A DNA stretch of 64,000 nt from Thereva unica (GCA_949987705.1 OX465281.1:175722516-175786515); one strand, 5' to 3'. Shown: positions 32,159-44,192, counted from the stretch's first letter. The notes: generated by a model from the letters alone, not told the origin. Translations and numbers: made by a program.

Positions 32159-33240
32159 GTGACTAATTCCACCAGTCGTCAAGGCGATGGAAACCCGGAA
32201 GACTCAGCCCCTTCGGTACTTGAACAAATAGCCAAATTACAGAGTGAATTGGAACAATTACGAACGCTACAAACAAGTCGGTCGACGCCCGATCCAGTTC
32301 AGGCCATACAAGTGTCACCTGCCATGCCTAGGGAAGCGTCTAGACGACGTTCATCAGTGCCTGGATGGAACATTAAGTTTCCGGGACAGGTCGGCGATTT
32401 ATCAGCGGAAGATTTTGTGTACCGGCTGGAATTAAAAGCCAAAGATGAGTTGGTTAGTCAGTCGGAACTAAGCAAGAATGTGTCCGCTTTGCTTACGGGG
32501 CGGGCTGACGAATGGTATTGGAACCAATTTCGGCGACAAGTTACTGATCCAGAATGGGAAGATTTCAGGGCTCACTTGCTATTACAATTTAGATGCAGGG
32601 ATACCGACTTCCAAGTGATTAAACTTATGCTAGAACTTAAGCAAAATCACGATACCTTTGATGAGTACGTTTCCTAGATGACCACTCTATTTAACAAGCT
32701 GTCCAACCCCATGTCCGAGGTTGACTTGGTGGATATAGTGATACAAAACTTAAATTCATTTTTGGGATCGGTGGTAATTGGGCAGCAAATTACAGACTTG
32801 CGTCAGCTGCGAGAGGTATGTGTCAGGGCAGAACGGTGGCAAGCCATGAAGAGGCAGGAAAGAAAACCCACCCTAAAAGTTCATGAAGTTGATACGACAT
32901 ACCTAAACTCCGAGCCTCAATTAGACAACTAGTTTCAATTAGATCATACCACGGACTCTCCCGCCGTTCATGAAGTCAACGTTACAAACTCTACCCCTAG
33001 ACAACGACTCTTGCCTTGTTGGAAATGTCGGCAACCGGGACATCCTTTCATGGACTGCCCCTCGGCGACGCGTACCCTGTTTTGTTACCGGTGTGGTAGG
33101 CCAGGAGTAGTTACACCCAGATGTCCAATATGTCAGGGAAACCGGATACAGAGTGCGAGGCCGAACGGGAGCCCGCGCTCGAACTGGCTTCGCCCGTAAC
33201 TTCAACGGACTCCCTATATCCCAATGCGTCAATTATAACT
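32159..33240 (+). pseudogene. Gypsy C Gag with zinc knuckles
   Basis: The first ORF (32,159-32,677) has a coiled N-terminus (EQIAKLQSELEQLRTL) and a retrotransposon Gag core (WNIKFPGQVGD ... ADEWYWNQFRRQV ... FRAHLLLQFR). A TAG at 32,675-32,677 breaks the frame, which resumes (LFNKLSNPMSEVDLVD) to 32,932. Knuckles CWKCRQPGHPFMDC and CYRCGRPGVVTPRCP follow in 33,011-33,199 in another frame. Confidence 0.85.
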
Positions 33241-33356
33241 GACTATACGTCACCCGAGGCTCTTCCATCTTTTCCCTCCGAAGAAGTTAAACTTTCTTTT
33301 TTTCCCGTTGGAAGAGATATGTCTCCGCTCGTAACCGCATCTTTTCGGAGCTGCCT

Positions 33357-33932
33357 TTGGTGGACTCCAGTAATACTCCTCCCAAAATTAGGATGCGAGC
33401 AAAGGAGAAGCGACAACTTTCGCAGAAAGTTATTTCTGCAATCGTCTCTGACTTGTCAGATAATCGTCCTTTTGTAAATATCACATTATGTAACGAAGAG
33501 GTGAAAGGTTTATTGGACAGTGGTGCCAACGTTAGCTGTCTGGGAAGGGATGCCGAATCCTTTCTGGAAGATCATCCCGAAGTTACAGTCTACTCTTTGC
33601 AGACTTGTGTGCAAACTGCTGACGGGGCTCCACAGAGAATCAAAGGTTATATCAAGGCTCCAGTCTCCTTCGGAGGCCAGACCCACGAAGTAACCATCTA
33701 TGTGGCGCCCAGTCTCAGACAGAGACTGTATCTCGGAATGGATTTTTGGGATCTTTTTGGTATCGCTCCTCAGTTAGTCTGCGAGATAAAGGCTCCTTCC
33801 GCACCTGCTAGAATGCGAACGTCCTTGCAATGCGAACGGTTGGAGCGTGTTAAGGCCATATTTCCCTCTTTCGAAGTCTTAGGACTGGGAAAGACTAACC
33901 TTGAAGAACACATCATCGACACTGGTGACTAA
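33357..33932 (+). pseudogene. Gypsy C protease region
   Basis: This 191-residue ORF has a retropepsin motif LLDSGANVSCLG, then a flap-like GAPQRIKGYI and the YLGMDFWDLFG end typical of gypsy proteases. A stop at 33,930-33,932 interrupts the polyprotein just before the RT. Confidence 0.85.
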
Positions 33933-34975
33933 GTTCCTATTAAACAGAGGCATTATCCGGTTTCACCCGCTGTACAACAACTGATGTATGGCGAGTTGGA
34001 CAGGATGCTGGCTCTGGGGGTGATTGAGCCATCAAACAGTCCCTGGAATTCTCCAATGGTGTTAGTTCGGAAACCAGGTAAGGTCCGCCTGTGTCTGGAC
34101 TCTCGCAAGGTAAACAGTGTCACTGTTAAAGACGCCTACCCTCTCCCTCTATAGATGGACTTCTTGGTCGCCTTCAAGACACCAAGTTCATTACAAGTTT
34201 GGATCTGAAGGACGCCTTCTGGCAAATCCCTCTTGAGATGAAGTCGCGAGAGAGGACAGCTTTCACTGTCCCAGGTCGTCCGCTGTACCAGTTCACAGTC
34301 ATGCCTTTCGGCTTATGCAATGCCCCGCAGCGCATGTGTCGCTTGATGGACAAAACCATCCCGGGCCATTTACGTGAGAACGTCTTTGTTTATCTGGACG
34401 ACCTTCTTATAGTCTCACCTGACTTTGACTCCCACTTGCGACTCCTGGACGAAGTGGCCAGCTGTCTCCGTCGTGCGGGGTTAACCATCAATTTATCTAA
34501 AAGCAAATTTTGCGTGACTGAAGTGAAGTATCTCGGCTTCATAATTGGTGATGGGACTCTGAAAACAGATCCTAACAAGGTGACGGCCATCACGGAATTC
34601 CCGACTCCGAAGTCTCATAAGCAGACCCGGAGATTCTTGGGTATGACAGGATGGTATCAGCGTTTCATACCCAATTATGCTAGCGTGGCTTCTCCAATCA
34701 CGGATTGTTTGAAGTCTAAAACTTTTAGCTGGAATGATGAGGCTCAGCAGTCGTTCGAGACTTCAGTAACTCCAGATTTCTCTAGGCCTTTCTTCATTCA
34801 GTGCGATGCCAGCAGGACTGGTGTAGGTAGTGTGCTCTTTCAAAAGGACATGGATGGAGGAGAACATCCGATTGCTTATATGTCCAAAAAGTTGAATGGG
34901 GCACAACGGAACTACACCATCACTGAGCGCTTGAATGCTACGCAGCCGTACTGAGTGTAAAAAAGTTTAGAGCTT
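33933..34975 (+). pseudogene. Gypsy C reverse transcriptase and RNase H start
   Basis: RT blocks are visible: a proline-rich entry, WNSPMVLVRKPG, SLDLKDAFWQIPLE, MPFGLCNAPQRMCRLMD and the intact catalytic VYLDDLLIVS. RNase H begins with FFIQCDASRTGVGSVLFQ. Frame breaks occur near 34,150 and 34,940. Confidence 0.88.
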
Positions 34976-34977
34976 AT

Positions 34978-36428
34978 GTGGAGGGTCAGGCTTTCACGAT
35001 CATTACTGATCATGCAAGTTTGAAATGGCTCATGAGCCAGAAGGAGCTCAACGGCAGATTAGCAAGGTGGAGTTTAAAGCTTCAGGGGTTCGATTTCAAA
35101 ATCGAACACCGCAAAGGCAGTCAAAATGTAGTCCTGATGCCTTATCGCGCCTGCACGGCGTCGATGAATTGTCTATTTGTCAAGATGTGGACTTGGACTC
35201 CCCGTCCTTCAAATCCCCTGAATATGGACAACTGCGTGAACAGATCCTGAAATGCTTGCCGCGGCTGCCAGACTTGCGTGTCGCGGATGGGTATGTTTTC
35301 CATCGCACATTCCCACGTACAGGAGACCCTGTTGCTGACGATCTTGCATGGAACTTATGGGTTCCCCAGGAATTAACAATCCCTCTCATTGAATCGGCCC
35401 ACTTGCCTCCTCAATCAGCTCATAGCGGGGTAGCGAAAACGTTGGCCAAGCTACGAACGAAGTATTTTTGGCCTGGCATGGCAATTCAGGTTAGAGCATA
35501 TATTTCTAAATGCGAGATCTGCAAATCAACTAAAGCGCCGAACCATGTCCTAAGACCACCTATGGGTGACCAGATGAAAATTTCTAAACCCTTCCAATTC
35601 TTATATGTGGACTTCATGGGCCCATATCCGCGAACTAGGAAAGGCCACACAGCCATATTTGTGGTATTAGACGGATTTAGCAAATTCAGTTTTCTCCATC
35701 CGGTAAAGGCTGAAACAGCCAGTTCCGCCATAGACTTCCTGGAACACCACATATTCCATACCTTCGGAGTTCCCGAGGTGGTGTTCTCGGATAATGGACG
35801 GCCTTTCGTGTCGAAAGAATTCGCTAGACTGATGAACGAGTATGGCGTGAAACATTTACGGACGGCCGTATACTCACCGCATCCTAATGCCTCAGAACGT
35901 GTTAACAGGTCAGTCCTGGCTGCCATTCGATCCTACCTTAAAGAAGACCACCGCGATTGGGACAAACATTTATCAGACATTGAGTGCGCTTTTCGCAGCT
36001 CCCAACATGAATCAATTGGCATATCACCGTATCAATCCCTCTTTGGGTATCACATGATCTTACACGGATCAGCTTATCCAATCCTGGAAAAGTTGTGAGC
36101 TCTACAGGATGGAGACATAGCTGTTGTGGCCGCTACAGACCGACAACAATGGATTCGCGAGCGTGTGGAACAGAACCTCCCAGCAGCATACGCCAGGCAT
36201 AAAAAACTTACAACCTGCGTTGTAATGTCGGCAATTTTCAACCTGGTCAAGAAGTGTTCAGACGAACCTTCCCAATCAGTAACAAAGCAAGGCGGTTCAG
36301 TGCCAAATTGGCTGATAAATTTGTTAAAGCAAGAGTAGTAAGAAAGGTTGGTGGTAGGCAATACGAACTGGAGGACATGCACGGCAAAGCCATAGGTATT
36401 TATCACGCTAAGGACATACATAGGTAGT
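34978..36428 (+). pseudogene. Gypsy C RNase H tail and integrase
   Basis: RNase H tail (FTIITDHASLKWLM), then integrase with the HHCC finger (HLPPQSAHSGVAKTL ... CEICKS), catalytic LYVDFMGPYPR, VFSDNGRPFVS and the Glu region SERVNRSVLAA. Frame changes occur near 35,130 and 36,100. The polyprotein ends with KAIGIYHAKDIHR at about 36,426. Confidence 0.88.
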
Positions 36429-37240
36429 GAAACCACGCCGAACGAAAGCACATCTCTGAGTAGCCCTAATAAGGCATCTCGCCGGCTTCACCGGTTAACT
36501 GACAGGGTGCCTTAAGCCGCTTAGGTAGATTCCCTAGCGGTGGTACACCTCCTTGTGTTCTTGGTCGTCTGGGGCCAAGTTTTTGTTGTGGACTACCAGG
36601 GGCTGCCAGACCTCCAGTTCCCTACCGAGGCATGGTCCCCTCGGTTTATCGCACCCGCCTGTTCGCGTGGACGGTAGCCTTTGCTCTCAGTCCATTGTGG
36701 CGGAGAGACCGGACAGTGCGAGATCTTAGGAATTATGCGACCTAGGATCTCAGTAAGCAGCATAATCCGTTTCAAATTTGTATCCCCCTCGGACAGATAC
36801 GGTGAATCTCAATCGGCGAAACATCTTCTGGCGATCCACCGGATTGAGTCGAAGGTAATGTGGTATTGCTGGAGATTCAACCCGATGGATCGAAAGTTGA
36901 TGTTGGCGAGCGGTGGGGTCAAGGATTATAAGGATTCGGAAGGGGACAATATGGTATTGCCTGCGGCCGGGTCCTTGGTCCTCGACCTTACCCTCCGGGA
37001 GATTGACTAACTTCTGCCGAGGACACCCGGCGGACCGTAACAACTCCTTTGGATTTCTAACCTCTCTAAATTTCTCTTCTTTTATATCGATCTTGTAGGT
37101 CCCTAGTGCCCGGCTTGTTCAATAGCTGGAGCATAGAACTCTTAATCTCAGAGTCATGGGTCGAGCCACAACTTCAGCCTTATTAACGTGGCTTAACATC
37201 ATATAAAACTGAGGCCGTTTTGGTTTTTTTTCGGCTCCTT
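36429..37240. other. Region 3' of Gypsy C, unassigned
   Basis: GC-richer sequence (36,440-37,050) with no known protein, resembling LINE leader or LTR sequence. ORFs on both strands are short and without domains. Confidence 0.4.
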
Positions 37241-37550
37241 ATTTTATTTTATTTTATTTTATTTTATTTTATTTTATTTTATTTTATTTTATTTTATTTT
37301 ATTTTATTTTATTTTATTTTATTTTATTTTATTTTATTTTATTTTATTTTATTTTATTTTATTTTATTTTATTTTATTTTATTTTATTTTATTTTATTTT
37401 ATTTTATTTTATTTTATTTTATTTTATTTTATTTTATTTTATTTTATTTTATTTTATTTTATTTTATTTTATTTTATTTTATTTTATTTTATTTTATTTT
37501 ATTTTATTTTATTTTATTTTATTTTATTTTATTTTATTTTATTTTATTTT
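37241..37550. repeat. (ATTTT)62 microsatellite
   Basis: 310 bp of perfect ATTTT pentanucleotide repeat, 62 copies without a single interruption, followed by imperfect AT-rich sequence. The open frame through it is an artefact of the repeat. Confidence 0.98.
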
Positions 37551-37971
37551 ATTACTATTTTTTTTAAATCTGCGCACTGTTTTTATTATAAATTTTTATT
37601 TCCTCTTTAAATTAATTCAATCGGACATACATATTACCTAATAGAAAATTTTCGATTCACTGACAACACGCCGCTTGCTATGTATGTGTGTGTGCCTGTG
37701 TTTCAGGAATTTATTTAATGTAACTGTTATCACTTTGTGGCGTTGGATTTTACCGAACGAAATTTTGTTGTATTTTTTATGTTTTTTTGAACTTTCCGTT
37801 TCGTTTTATTTGTAAAAATGAAAAACTTGTGCTTGGGCTGAATGTGCTTAGGATGCTCCTTTCCTGATCTTTTTGACTTTTGTCTTTTTTTAGCTATTAA
37901 TCTCTCCCTGTGGCCTTATGTAGGGATACATTAAAGCAATATTCAATTTCTCTACTCGGGGTCACCATTTA
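37551..37971 (-). other. Gypsy B leader next to the primer-binding site
   Basis: AT-rich untranslated sequence leading to the primer-binding region at 37,952-37,967. Four bases separate it from the LTR. No gene. Confidence 0.65.
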
Positions 37972-38244
37972 TGTGGGGGTTTTACCCAACATAACAACAC
38001 GTATGCGAAATGAAAGGTAATATTAATTACGTGGATATTTAATATAATCTTCTTTTATTCATTTCTACAAGTAATATAGGTTAGTACTGAATTTATTATT
38101 AGAAAATACCGTGAAGCCAGATCCGTCCGTTGTTGTCGCCACGAAACCAGATCAAGGAAAGGGAAGAGCGATTGCCGTTTGTTGGCCATAAGCCTTCCTT
38201 CGATTTCGAATCCAGGATGATGTAGCCAGAGTAGCACCGCTACA
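37972..38244 (-). repeat. Gypsy B 5' LTR
   Basis: 273 bp, the partner of 21,562-21,834. The GGGAG target copy follows at 38,245-38,249. Confidence 0.93.
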
Positions 38245-38251
38245 GGGAGTA

Positions 38252-38433
38252 TGTAGGGACATCGTCCTATTACTTCCGGTCGTACTTAGTCAAGGAGACT
38301 TGTTACAAAAAACGCAGTCGACCGAGGCTAAGTAAGAAAAAATAAATTAAAAACTTTTGACGTTCAAATAAAAATCTAACCAGTTGTCAACGAGTTATAA
38401 ATATAAAAAGTTGTCAACGAGTTATAAATATAA
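38252..38433 (+). repeat. Probable start of the Gypsy A 3' LTR
   Basis: After removal of Gypsy B the Gypsy A purine tract joins GGGAGTA directly to TGTAGGGACATCG here, the expected layout for polypurine tract plus LTR. It includes a 27-bp tandem duplication with TTATAAATA motifs near 38,393-38,440. The right edge is uncertain because the 5' LTR is outside the window. Confidence 0.55.
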
Positions 38434-38449
38434 AAAAAATGAGTGTGCG

Positions 38450-39145
38450 TAGGACCACACTTTAGAAGTGTTAACTTCTATGGCTAGTCTAAATTTCCAA
38501 ATCAATCTTAATACAGGGCGATAAGGATTAATATATTTTATTTATGAATGTTCTGTTAAAGTTTATTTAATTGTTACTTATATGCACTCACTCCAAAATG
38601 TGTTGCATTGTTTTGGAAATTAAAACTATTTGTCTTAAACTTATCACACAAAGATCGGACGATGGATGACTGGGATAATGTAGTTTTTAGTAAAAATAGT
38701 AGCTAATATATAGTAATAAATACATAGTGCATAGTTCATAGGAAATATGTAGTACATAGTACACAGTACATATCGTCGGGTTGATGCAATAGTCACGAAA
38801 CAGAAATTTTTACTATTTTAAACATTGTGCAAATATGCAAAAAAGTCATATTATATTCAGCCAAAGTCACGGATCTAAATTTTTATGGGAATCTACTGGA
38901 TTCAATTTGAATTTTTTCAGAACCAGTAAAATAAGTAAAATTAAGCGATTTATATTTATGTATATCATAAACATAAATTCAAATATATGTTTATACATTA
39001 AAGATCAGAAACTTAATGGCTGAGATAACTGAGATAATTAACAAAGAAAACGAGCAGCTACAAAGTTTTTCAACACGCTTTTTGCGCGAAATCAAACGCT
39101 TGGTAACCAAACCCATTCTCCTCTGCATTACTTATAAGTCATTAC
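38450..39145. repeat. 696-bp flanking segment, left copy
   Basis: Begins TAGGACCACAC and ends GTCATTAC; matches 47,600-48,295 with no length difference (offset exactly 9150). It has no gene; its first 60 bp also occur inverted at about 31,430-31,490. Confidence 0.95.
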
Positions 39146-40903
39146 TGTTTTTTATACAAAAACTTTAAACAAATAGCGGAATTTCTCTGACGCTTCTAAC
39201 TGCAGTACACCTGTGAAAAAAAAGGTAAAGAAACAAAAACCAAATAAAAGAAGAAGAAGTAGGATTCAGTTATAACAGTTCAAATTTATTCATGATAATT
39301 CAAATATCAGTAATTCAATAAAATTCAAGTTCATATAAATTAGTTCAAATTTAGTTATTTAGTTTTAGTTAATTAGTTTAGTTAGTAAGTTTATTAATTC
39401 AAATTTCAATTAAGAACAAAACTTCTGATAAATTAGAAATTTGTCAAATTATTTAGTCAAATGACGATTTGATCAAAGTTTACTTATTTCACCCTCAACA
39501 ATGTTGGAAACTATAATTCAATTTCTTAATAACTTCAAGATACAAAAGGGATAACAATTTTGACAATTCATACGTTTAACAAAGTATTAATTCAAGTGAA
39601 GACTCACTCAAAATTTATTTGGATCACCCTCGACAATGTTGAAAACTATAAATCAATCTCATCACCTCGTCAACGATGTAAGCTATGAATTAATTATCGA
39701 ATTGCAAAAATCACCTCTACAACGTTGTTCACTAAATCGCGAAGTTTAAAATTTCGAAGAACTAATAAATTCAATCACCGAATCACAAAAGAAATAAAAG
39801 AGAAAAGAAAAAAATATATATATAGAATTTTATCAGCATATAAAATGAGGTACTCACCTGTTTTTTAGAGTTGACCTTGAACTTGTATGACAAAAAAGGA
39901 AATTACTGTTGTATGAAAACAACAAGGAAAGGAAGTATTGTGTTGATGGTCGAATCCCAACAACACAGTAAAGATTAATATCTTTGTTGATGGTCGAATC
40001 CCAACAACAAAGAAAAGTTAGTAGTTTGTTATGGTCGAAACCCAAAACAAACGAAATTAATAAGCCTTGTTGATGGTCGAATCCCAACAACAAGGAAAAT
40101 TAGTAAATCTGTTAATGGTCGAAGCCCAAAAACAGAAAAAGGTTAGTAAACCTTGTTGATGGTCGAATCCCAACAACAAGGAAAATTAGTAAACCTGTTA
40201 ATGGTCGAAGCCCAAAAACAGGAAAAGGTTAGTAAACCTTGTTGATGGTCGAATCCCAACAACAAGGAAAATTAATAAATCTGTTGTTGGTCGAAACCCA
40301 ACAACAGAGGAAAATTAGTAATGGGAAAAAAAGAAAAAGGAGGAAAAAGGAACAAGTTCAGGATCAACTTACCTCGGTGAAGCTCCGGTGCAGAGAGAGC
40401 GAGCGTTTCGTTCGCAACAATATTTAATCGTTTGCTTGAATTTCAAGTTCAAGTGGGGATACAAAAGAAAACCGTAACGTTTGAAGTGATTTTTGCTTCG
40501 ACGATAAAAGTGGGAATGCTAATTTATGTGTAAGCGTGTATTGAGGTGATGGGGTTACCAGAGTAAATTTTGAATGAATATCGTAAATTGACAATTAATT
40601 CTAATAAACTTAAATTATATTAATGTTAATGACGATGTAATTTGATGATGACTAATGTGGCGATCTTGGCCAAATATGATGATGTTTATGTTTTGATGGA
40701 TGTCCATTAGTAGCCAAATGACCAATCTTCCTTATTCAGAGGTTCCGAAAATGCGTAATTAAACCTGTTCTTCATCAATAAATGTTATTCATCTGTAATA
40801 ATAAAAAAATTAAATGCCCTAAAGGTGATTCGGTGATTGGATTCTAATCCGACAGAATTCAAAGGATAACGAAGAAATTCCTCGCTGTGAAAGTATTTGA
40901 ACA
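39146..40903 (-). repeat. BEL-2 3' LTR with hairpin array
   Basis: 1758 bp. From about 39,930 to 40,312 it holds nine short inverted repeats around a conserved TGGTCGAAnCCCAA core. On the element strand it has good splice-donor motifs (CACCGAG|GTAAGTTG near 40,370; AAACAG|GTGAGTACC near 39,860) and an acceptor-like TTTTTTTTCACAG near 39,205. Confidence 0.93.
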
Positions 40904-42680
40904 TACTCCCCCCCGTTGAAACATTTTGGTATGTTTCAAAACAGTAAATTAACAAATCACCTTGAGGTGTTGAAACTAAATGGGAGAAGAGGAAGGGGAG
41001 AAACAATAGATGAACTGAAACAATGGCGCTAGACTCAGTAACGTTTATTAGCCCAAGTCGACCTTGATGAATTGAGAAAAAAAAAAAAAAATAAATAAAT
41101 AAAATAAGAGAAGAGGGAATAGAGAAGCAATAAATAAATAAACCATAACTTCGATCGAGTAACTTTTACTAATCCATTTTGCAACACCTTGAGTTTAATA
41201 GTGTCTCCATTACTAAAATGAAGACCCATTTTACATCGGGATGTTTATAACAAATATTTAAACGAAAATGTTTGTGTTTCTGCATAATTGTCCTCATCGT
41301 TTCAAAACTAAGTAGCAAATAAACAATCACCATGATTCTAGCATTGAATAGGTAAATGATCAATGGGATTGGCTAAAGGGAAGCAAAACAATACAAACTA
41401 ATTGTGTTAATTCATCCCACGGGAATATCTCATCCTTAAGAAACGCATGAAATTGAAATTTTATCATCTCCAAGTAATAGGTTTCGATGTAATACATATG
41501 TAGTCCATCTAATTTTCACTAAGACCTTGAAAAACCAAGCGAGTGGCCCAAAATATGAATTTTAATTCTCTCAATGAAGGTGATTCCCTGAATTTATTTT
41601 TATCTCATTATCGATCTCGGTTACGTCTTTGTAAGAGACGATGATCCTATGACTCGACTGTTGAACTTTGTACCATATTATTTGTCTGCGTTTTCGTATA
41701 TATGTAATGATCGGTATGAGTTGTTCCAAGATAGCTGTGACAAATAATTAATTGATAAAAAAGGGGATTTGAGAGAGCCTTTTTGATAACAGAATTGTTA
41801 ATAATCAACTGTTAATTTTATTACAAGGAATTTAACTACAGCTGACTTAATTTCAAGTTCAAGGTTATTGAGGCTATTAATGAAGAGATTTGTTGTACAA
41901 CTAAGTTTGAAAATGAAGCAGAGTGGATGGACTGAAATTAAATGCGATTTGTTTAACTGATACATATTAGGTTATGTATGTATGAGGAATTGGATTCAAA
42001 TTCAATTTTCAGACTAGGAATGCATAATCCTTAGTACAGGGCTTGTAATTAGCTTGATACCTGGTGAAAGTATCAATTATGTAAACGGAAATAATATTTT
42101 TTCAGATTTTATATGTGTGGGATTTATATGATTGTTAAGAAAGTTAACGGCGGTAAAGAAAGTTGAATTATTTTATGTGGACACAGAATCTCAAGACATA
42201 AATTATAGCCAGTTGTTATGTAGGTTAATTATGGTTGTTCTGATTTTAAAGGAGGATATGAAATCATCCCCTGAGATTGCGCAGTGCGCAGTTATGCAAA
42301 TGGTTGTATTAATTTACCTGCAATTCGAGGACTATTGAATTTGAAAGGGATAATAGTTATTTGATGAAGTAGTTAAAGTTGAATTGTTTGAGTCACTGGC
42401 ATTTATTGCCTGGGAAGAATATTGTTAGAAAAGTTAGAACATGAGGGTTATTTTGAAGAAATAAAATACGAAGAAACATTTGATTTTGGATTTTCTATGC
42501 TACGTTTATTTTTATTAGTAGCAACTGGTGCTGCGTTGGGCGCTGAAAATAGTTCCTTACCTTGAGACGCTTGTGATGTTTTAACTGCTAACTGTTTGTT
42601 CGCAGCAGTTGAGTACATTAAAATATCCTTGTGTCTTGTAGGTAACATATTATTTGTAAAATTTAATGAATTAACAGTGA
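40904..42680. other. BEL-2 3' interior, degenerate
   Basis: AT-rich sequence between the purine tract and the protease ORF, where pol should be. Only short ORFs without domain signal are present. The RT and integrase region has been deleted or replaced. Confidence 0.65.
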
Positions 42681-44192
42681 TTAATGAATTACTTGTGTAG
42701 CAATTGGATTAGATGGGCTAAGAAAGACGTTACAATTATTGGGAGATGAAATTAATTTTAATTTAGGTAAGGTTTCTGTAGATGTAATCGGAAAGGGATC
42801 TGTTTTCAAATTTGCATTTCTTTTACTTGATAAGTTAGGTTTGCCATTAATTCTATTGCTGAATTCTTTACATGTAACAGTTTTCGAGGACGTCATCGTC
42901 TTCTTATCAGCTGTTAAAGATATGAATAAGGGTTTGTTAAGACTCGTATTTGAAATATTTTCAGAATCTGTAACAACTGGTAGTAGCTTGGGAATGTATG
43001 CCAATGGACGAGGTGTGCACACAGGAGCTGTTGATCGTGATGAGTGCGATCCACTTAAATATGGTTGACGGGTTTGGAAGAAACCCTTGTAATTAGGTTG
43101 ACCAAAATTAGGTAATGTGGTTGAGATTGCATTTTGGTTTTTAGTGGTAATGGGATTAATGGAAGAATTTTTAATAAAGTTATTAGATTGTTTTCGATTT
43201 TCTTTAGTGGATCTTGAAAGAAAACTTGAAAAGCAATTTGCAGTGACTGTGTTAAGAGCAGATACACATGAAGTTTGTTCTGGTTTTGGAAGAGGGGATA
43301 TAACTTGAGTAATTGGTGATTGTATGGTAGATCTTTCACTTCTTGAATTTATTGGTCCAAATAAAAGCCAACCAAGTGAGGTATTTTGAGCTGTAGGCGT
43401 ACCTTTAGGGCCTTTAATTAGGCCATCTAAGATCAAATCTGAATACACATCGGCTCCAAGGAGTAAGTCAATTTTTCCCGGCAGATAGTATTGTGGGTCA
43501 GCAAGATTAAGATTAGTTAAATGGATCCAACCATCTTTCGGAAGTGGAGATGGTGGCAAGAAATTTGTGATTGAAGGAACAACTAGGGCCGTCACAGAAA
43601 CTTGCTCTTGATTTGAAAGATCTCTTGGCTGAAAGGAAAATTCTATTTGTTTATGAGCTTGGGTAATTGGCGCTTCACATACTCCATTAATTGTTACTGA
43701 AGCAGGGGAGCCTTTCAGTTGAAGTTGTTTCGCTGTTCTTTCAGTAACAAAAGAAACTTGTGACCCCGGGTCAACGAGAGCTCGTAGAGTCACAACACCT
43801 GTTCTGGTTGAAACATTAAGCAAGGCAGTGGAAAGAAGGGTTTTAGAGAAACGATTTTTCTCCTTAGTACAGCAGAATGATTGTGTAGAGAGAAATACCA
43901 CAGTTTCGGTATTATTAGGAGAATTATGTGCACTATTAAAGTTGGGAGCTGATGTCCCTGGAGAAGAGCTAGAATTATTAGAAGGTTGCACTTTATTGGG
44001 AGTTGAACTTTGTAAAGAATTTCTGTGTAGTAAGGTATGATGAGTTTTACCGCATTTTCTGCATCTAAACTTACTGGAGCAATTTAAAGTGGAGTGGGAC
44101 TTTGAAAGACAGTTAAAACACAATTGGTTTGCCTTTACAATGCCATACTTTTGTTGATGGGAGAGATTTGAAAATTTAGAACATGTTGACAA
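42681..44192 (-). CDS. BEL-2 Gag zinc knuckles plus protease, with unknown C-terminal region
   Basis: This 503-residue ORF begins inside the Gag nucleocapsid region (CFNCLSKSHSTLNC and CRKCGKTHHTLLH). It continues into a BEL-type aspartic protease (RALVDPGSQVSFV, then GKIDLLLGADVYSDLI and NTSLGWLLFGPI). The last 220 or so residues are Ser/Thr/Asn/Lys-rich, low in complexity and unrelated to RT. The first knuckle half (CPCCKN) is found just upstream in another frame at 44,135-44,449, so there is a frame break near 44,200. The DUF1759-type Gag N-terminus is missing. Confidence 0.88.
   Translation of the reverse strand: MSTCSKFSNLSHQQKYGIVKANQLCFNCLSKSHSTLNCSSKFRCRKCGKTHHTLLHRNSLQSSTPNKVQPSNNSSSSPGTSAPNFNSAHNSPNNTETVVFLSTQSFCCTKEKNRFSKTLLSTALLNVSTRTGVVTLRALVDPGSQVSFVTERTAKQLQLKGSPASVTINGVCEAPITQAHKQIEFSFQPRDLSNQEQVSVTALVVPSITNFLPPSPLPKDGWIHLTNLNLADPQYYLPGKIDLLLGADVYSDLILDGLIKGPKGTPTAQNTSLGWLLFGPINSRSERSTIQSPITQVISPLPKPEQTSCVSALNTVTANCFSSFLSRSTKENRKQSNNFIKNSSINPITTKNQNAISTTLPNFGQPNYKGFFQTRQPYLSGSHSSRSTAPVCTPRPLAYIPKLLPVVTDSENISNTSLNKPLFISLTADKKTMTSSKTVTCKEFSNRINGKPNLSSKRNANLKTDPFPITSTETLPKLKLISSPNNCNVFLSPSNPIATQVIH

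Larger units (their letters stand above)
32099..36428 (+). mobile_element. Gypsy C: decayed Ty3/gypsy element
   Basis: A plus-strand gag-pol remnant with domains in the order Gag, CCHC knuckles, protease, RT, RNase H, integrase, interrupted by several stops and frameshifts. It is inserted in the Gypsy B leader in the opposite orientation. LTRs were not identified. The sequence is unlike Gypsy A and B and belongs to another gypsy clade. Confidence 0.85.
21562..38244 (-). mobile_element. Gypsy B: Ty3/gypsy retrotransposon with heavily invaded leader
   Basis: A minus-strand element with 273-bp LTRs at 21,562-21,834 and 37,972-38,244 (TG...CA), flanked by GGGAG on both sides (21,557-21,561 and 38,245-38,249). 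It landed in the polypurine tract of Gypsy A. The primer-binding region is 37,952-37,967, TGGTGACCCCGAGTAG on the element strand. Order on the minus strand: LTR, leader, gag, protease-RT, RNase H-integrase, LTR. The leader between gag and the primer site is 12 kb long because of later insertions. The LTRs differ at about eight to nine positions, so it is older than BEL-1. Confidence 0.93.

Noticed and set aside
37220..37567. 115-codon open frame of Phe-Ile-Leu-Tyr repeats
   Set aside because: It is the translation of the ATTTT microsatellite and has no start context or complexity.
39930..40312. CRISPR-like array because of regular short repeats
   Set aside because: Insect LTR context, spacers not unique, no cas genes; the units pair internally.
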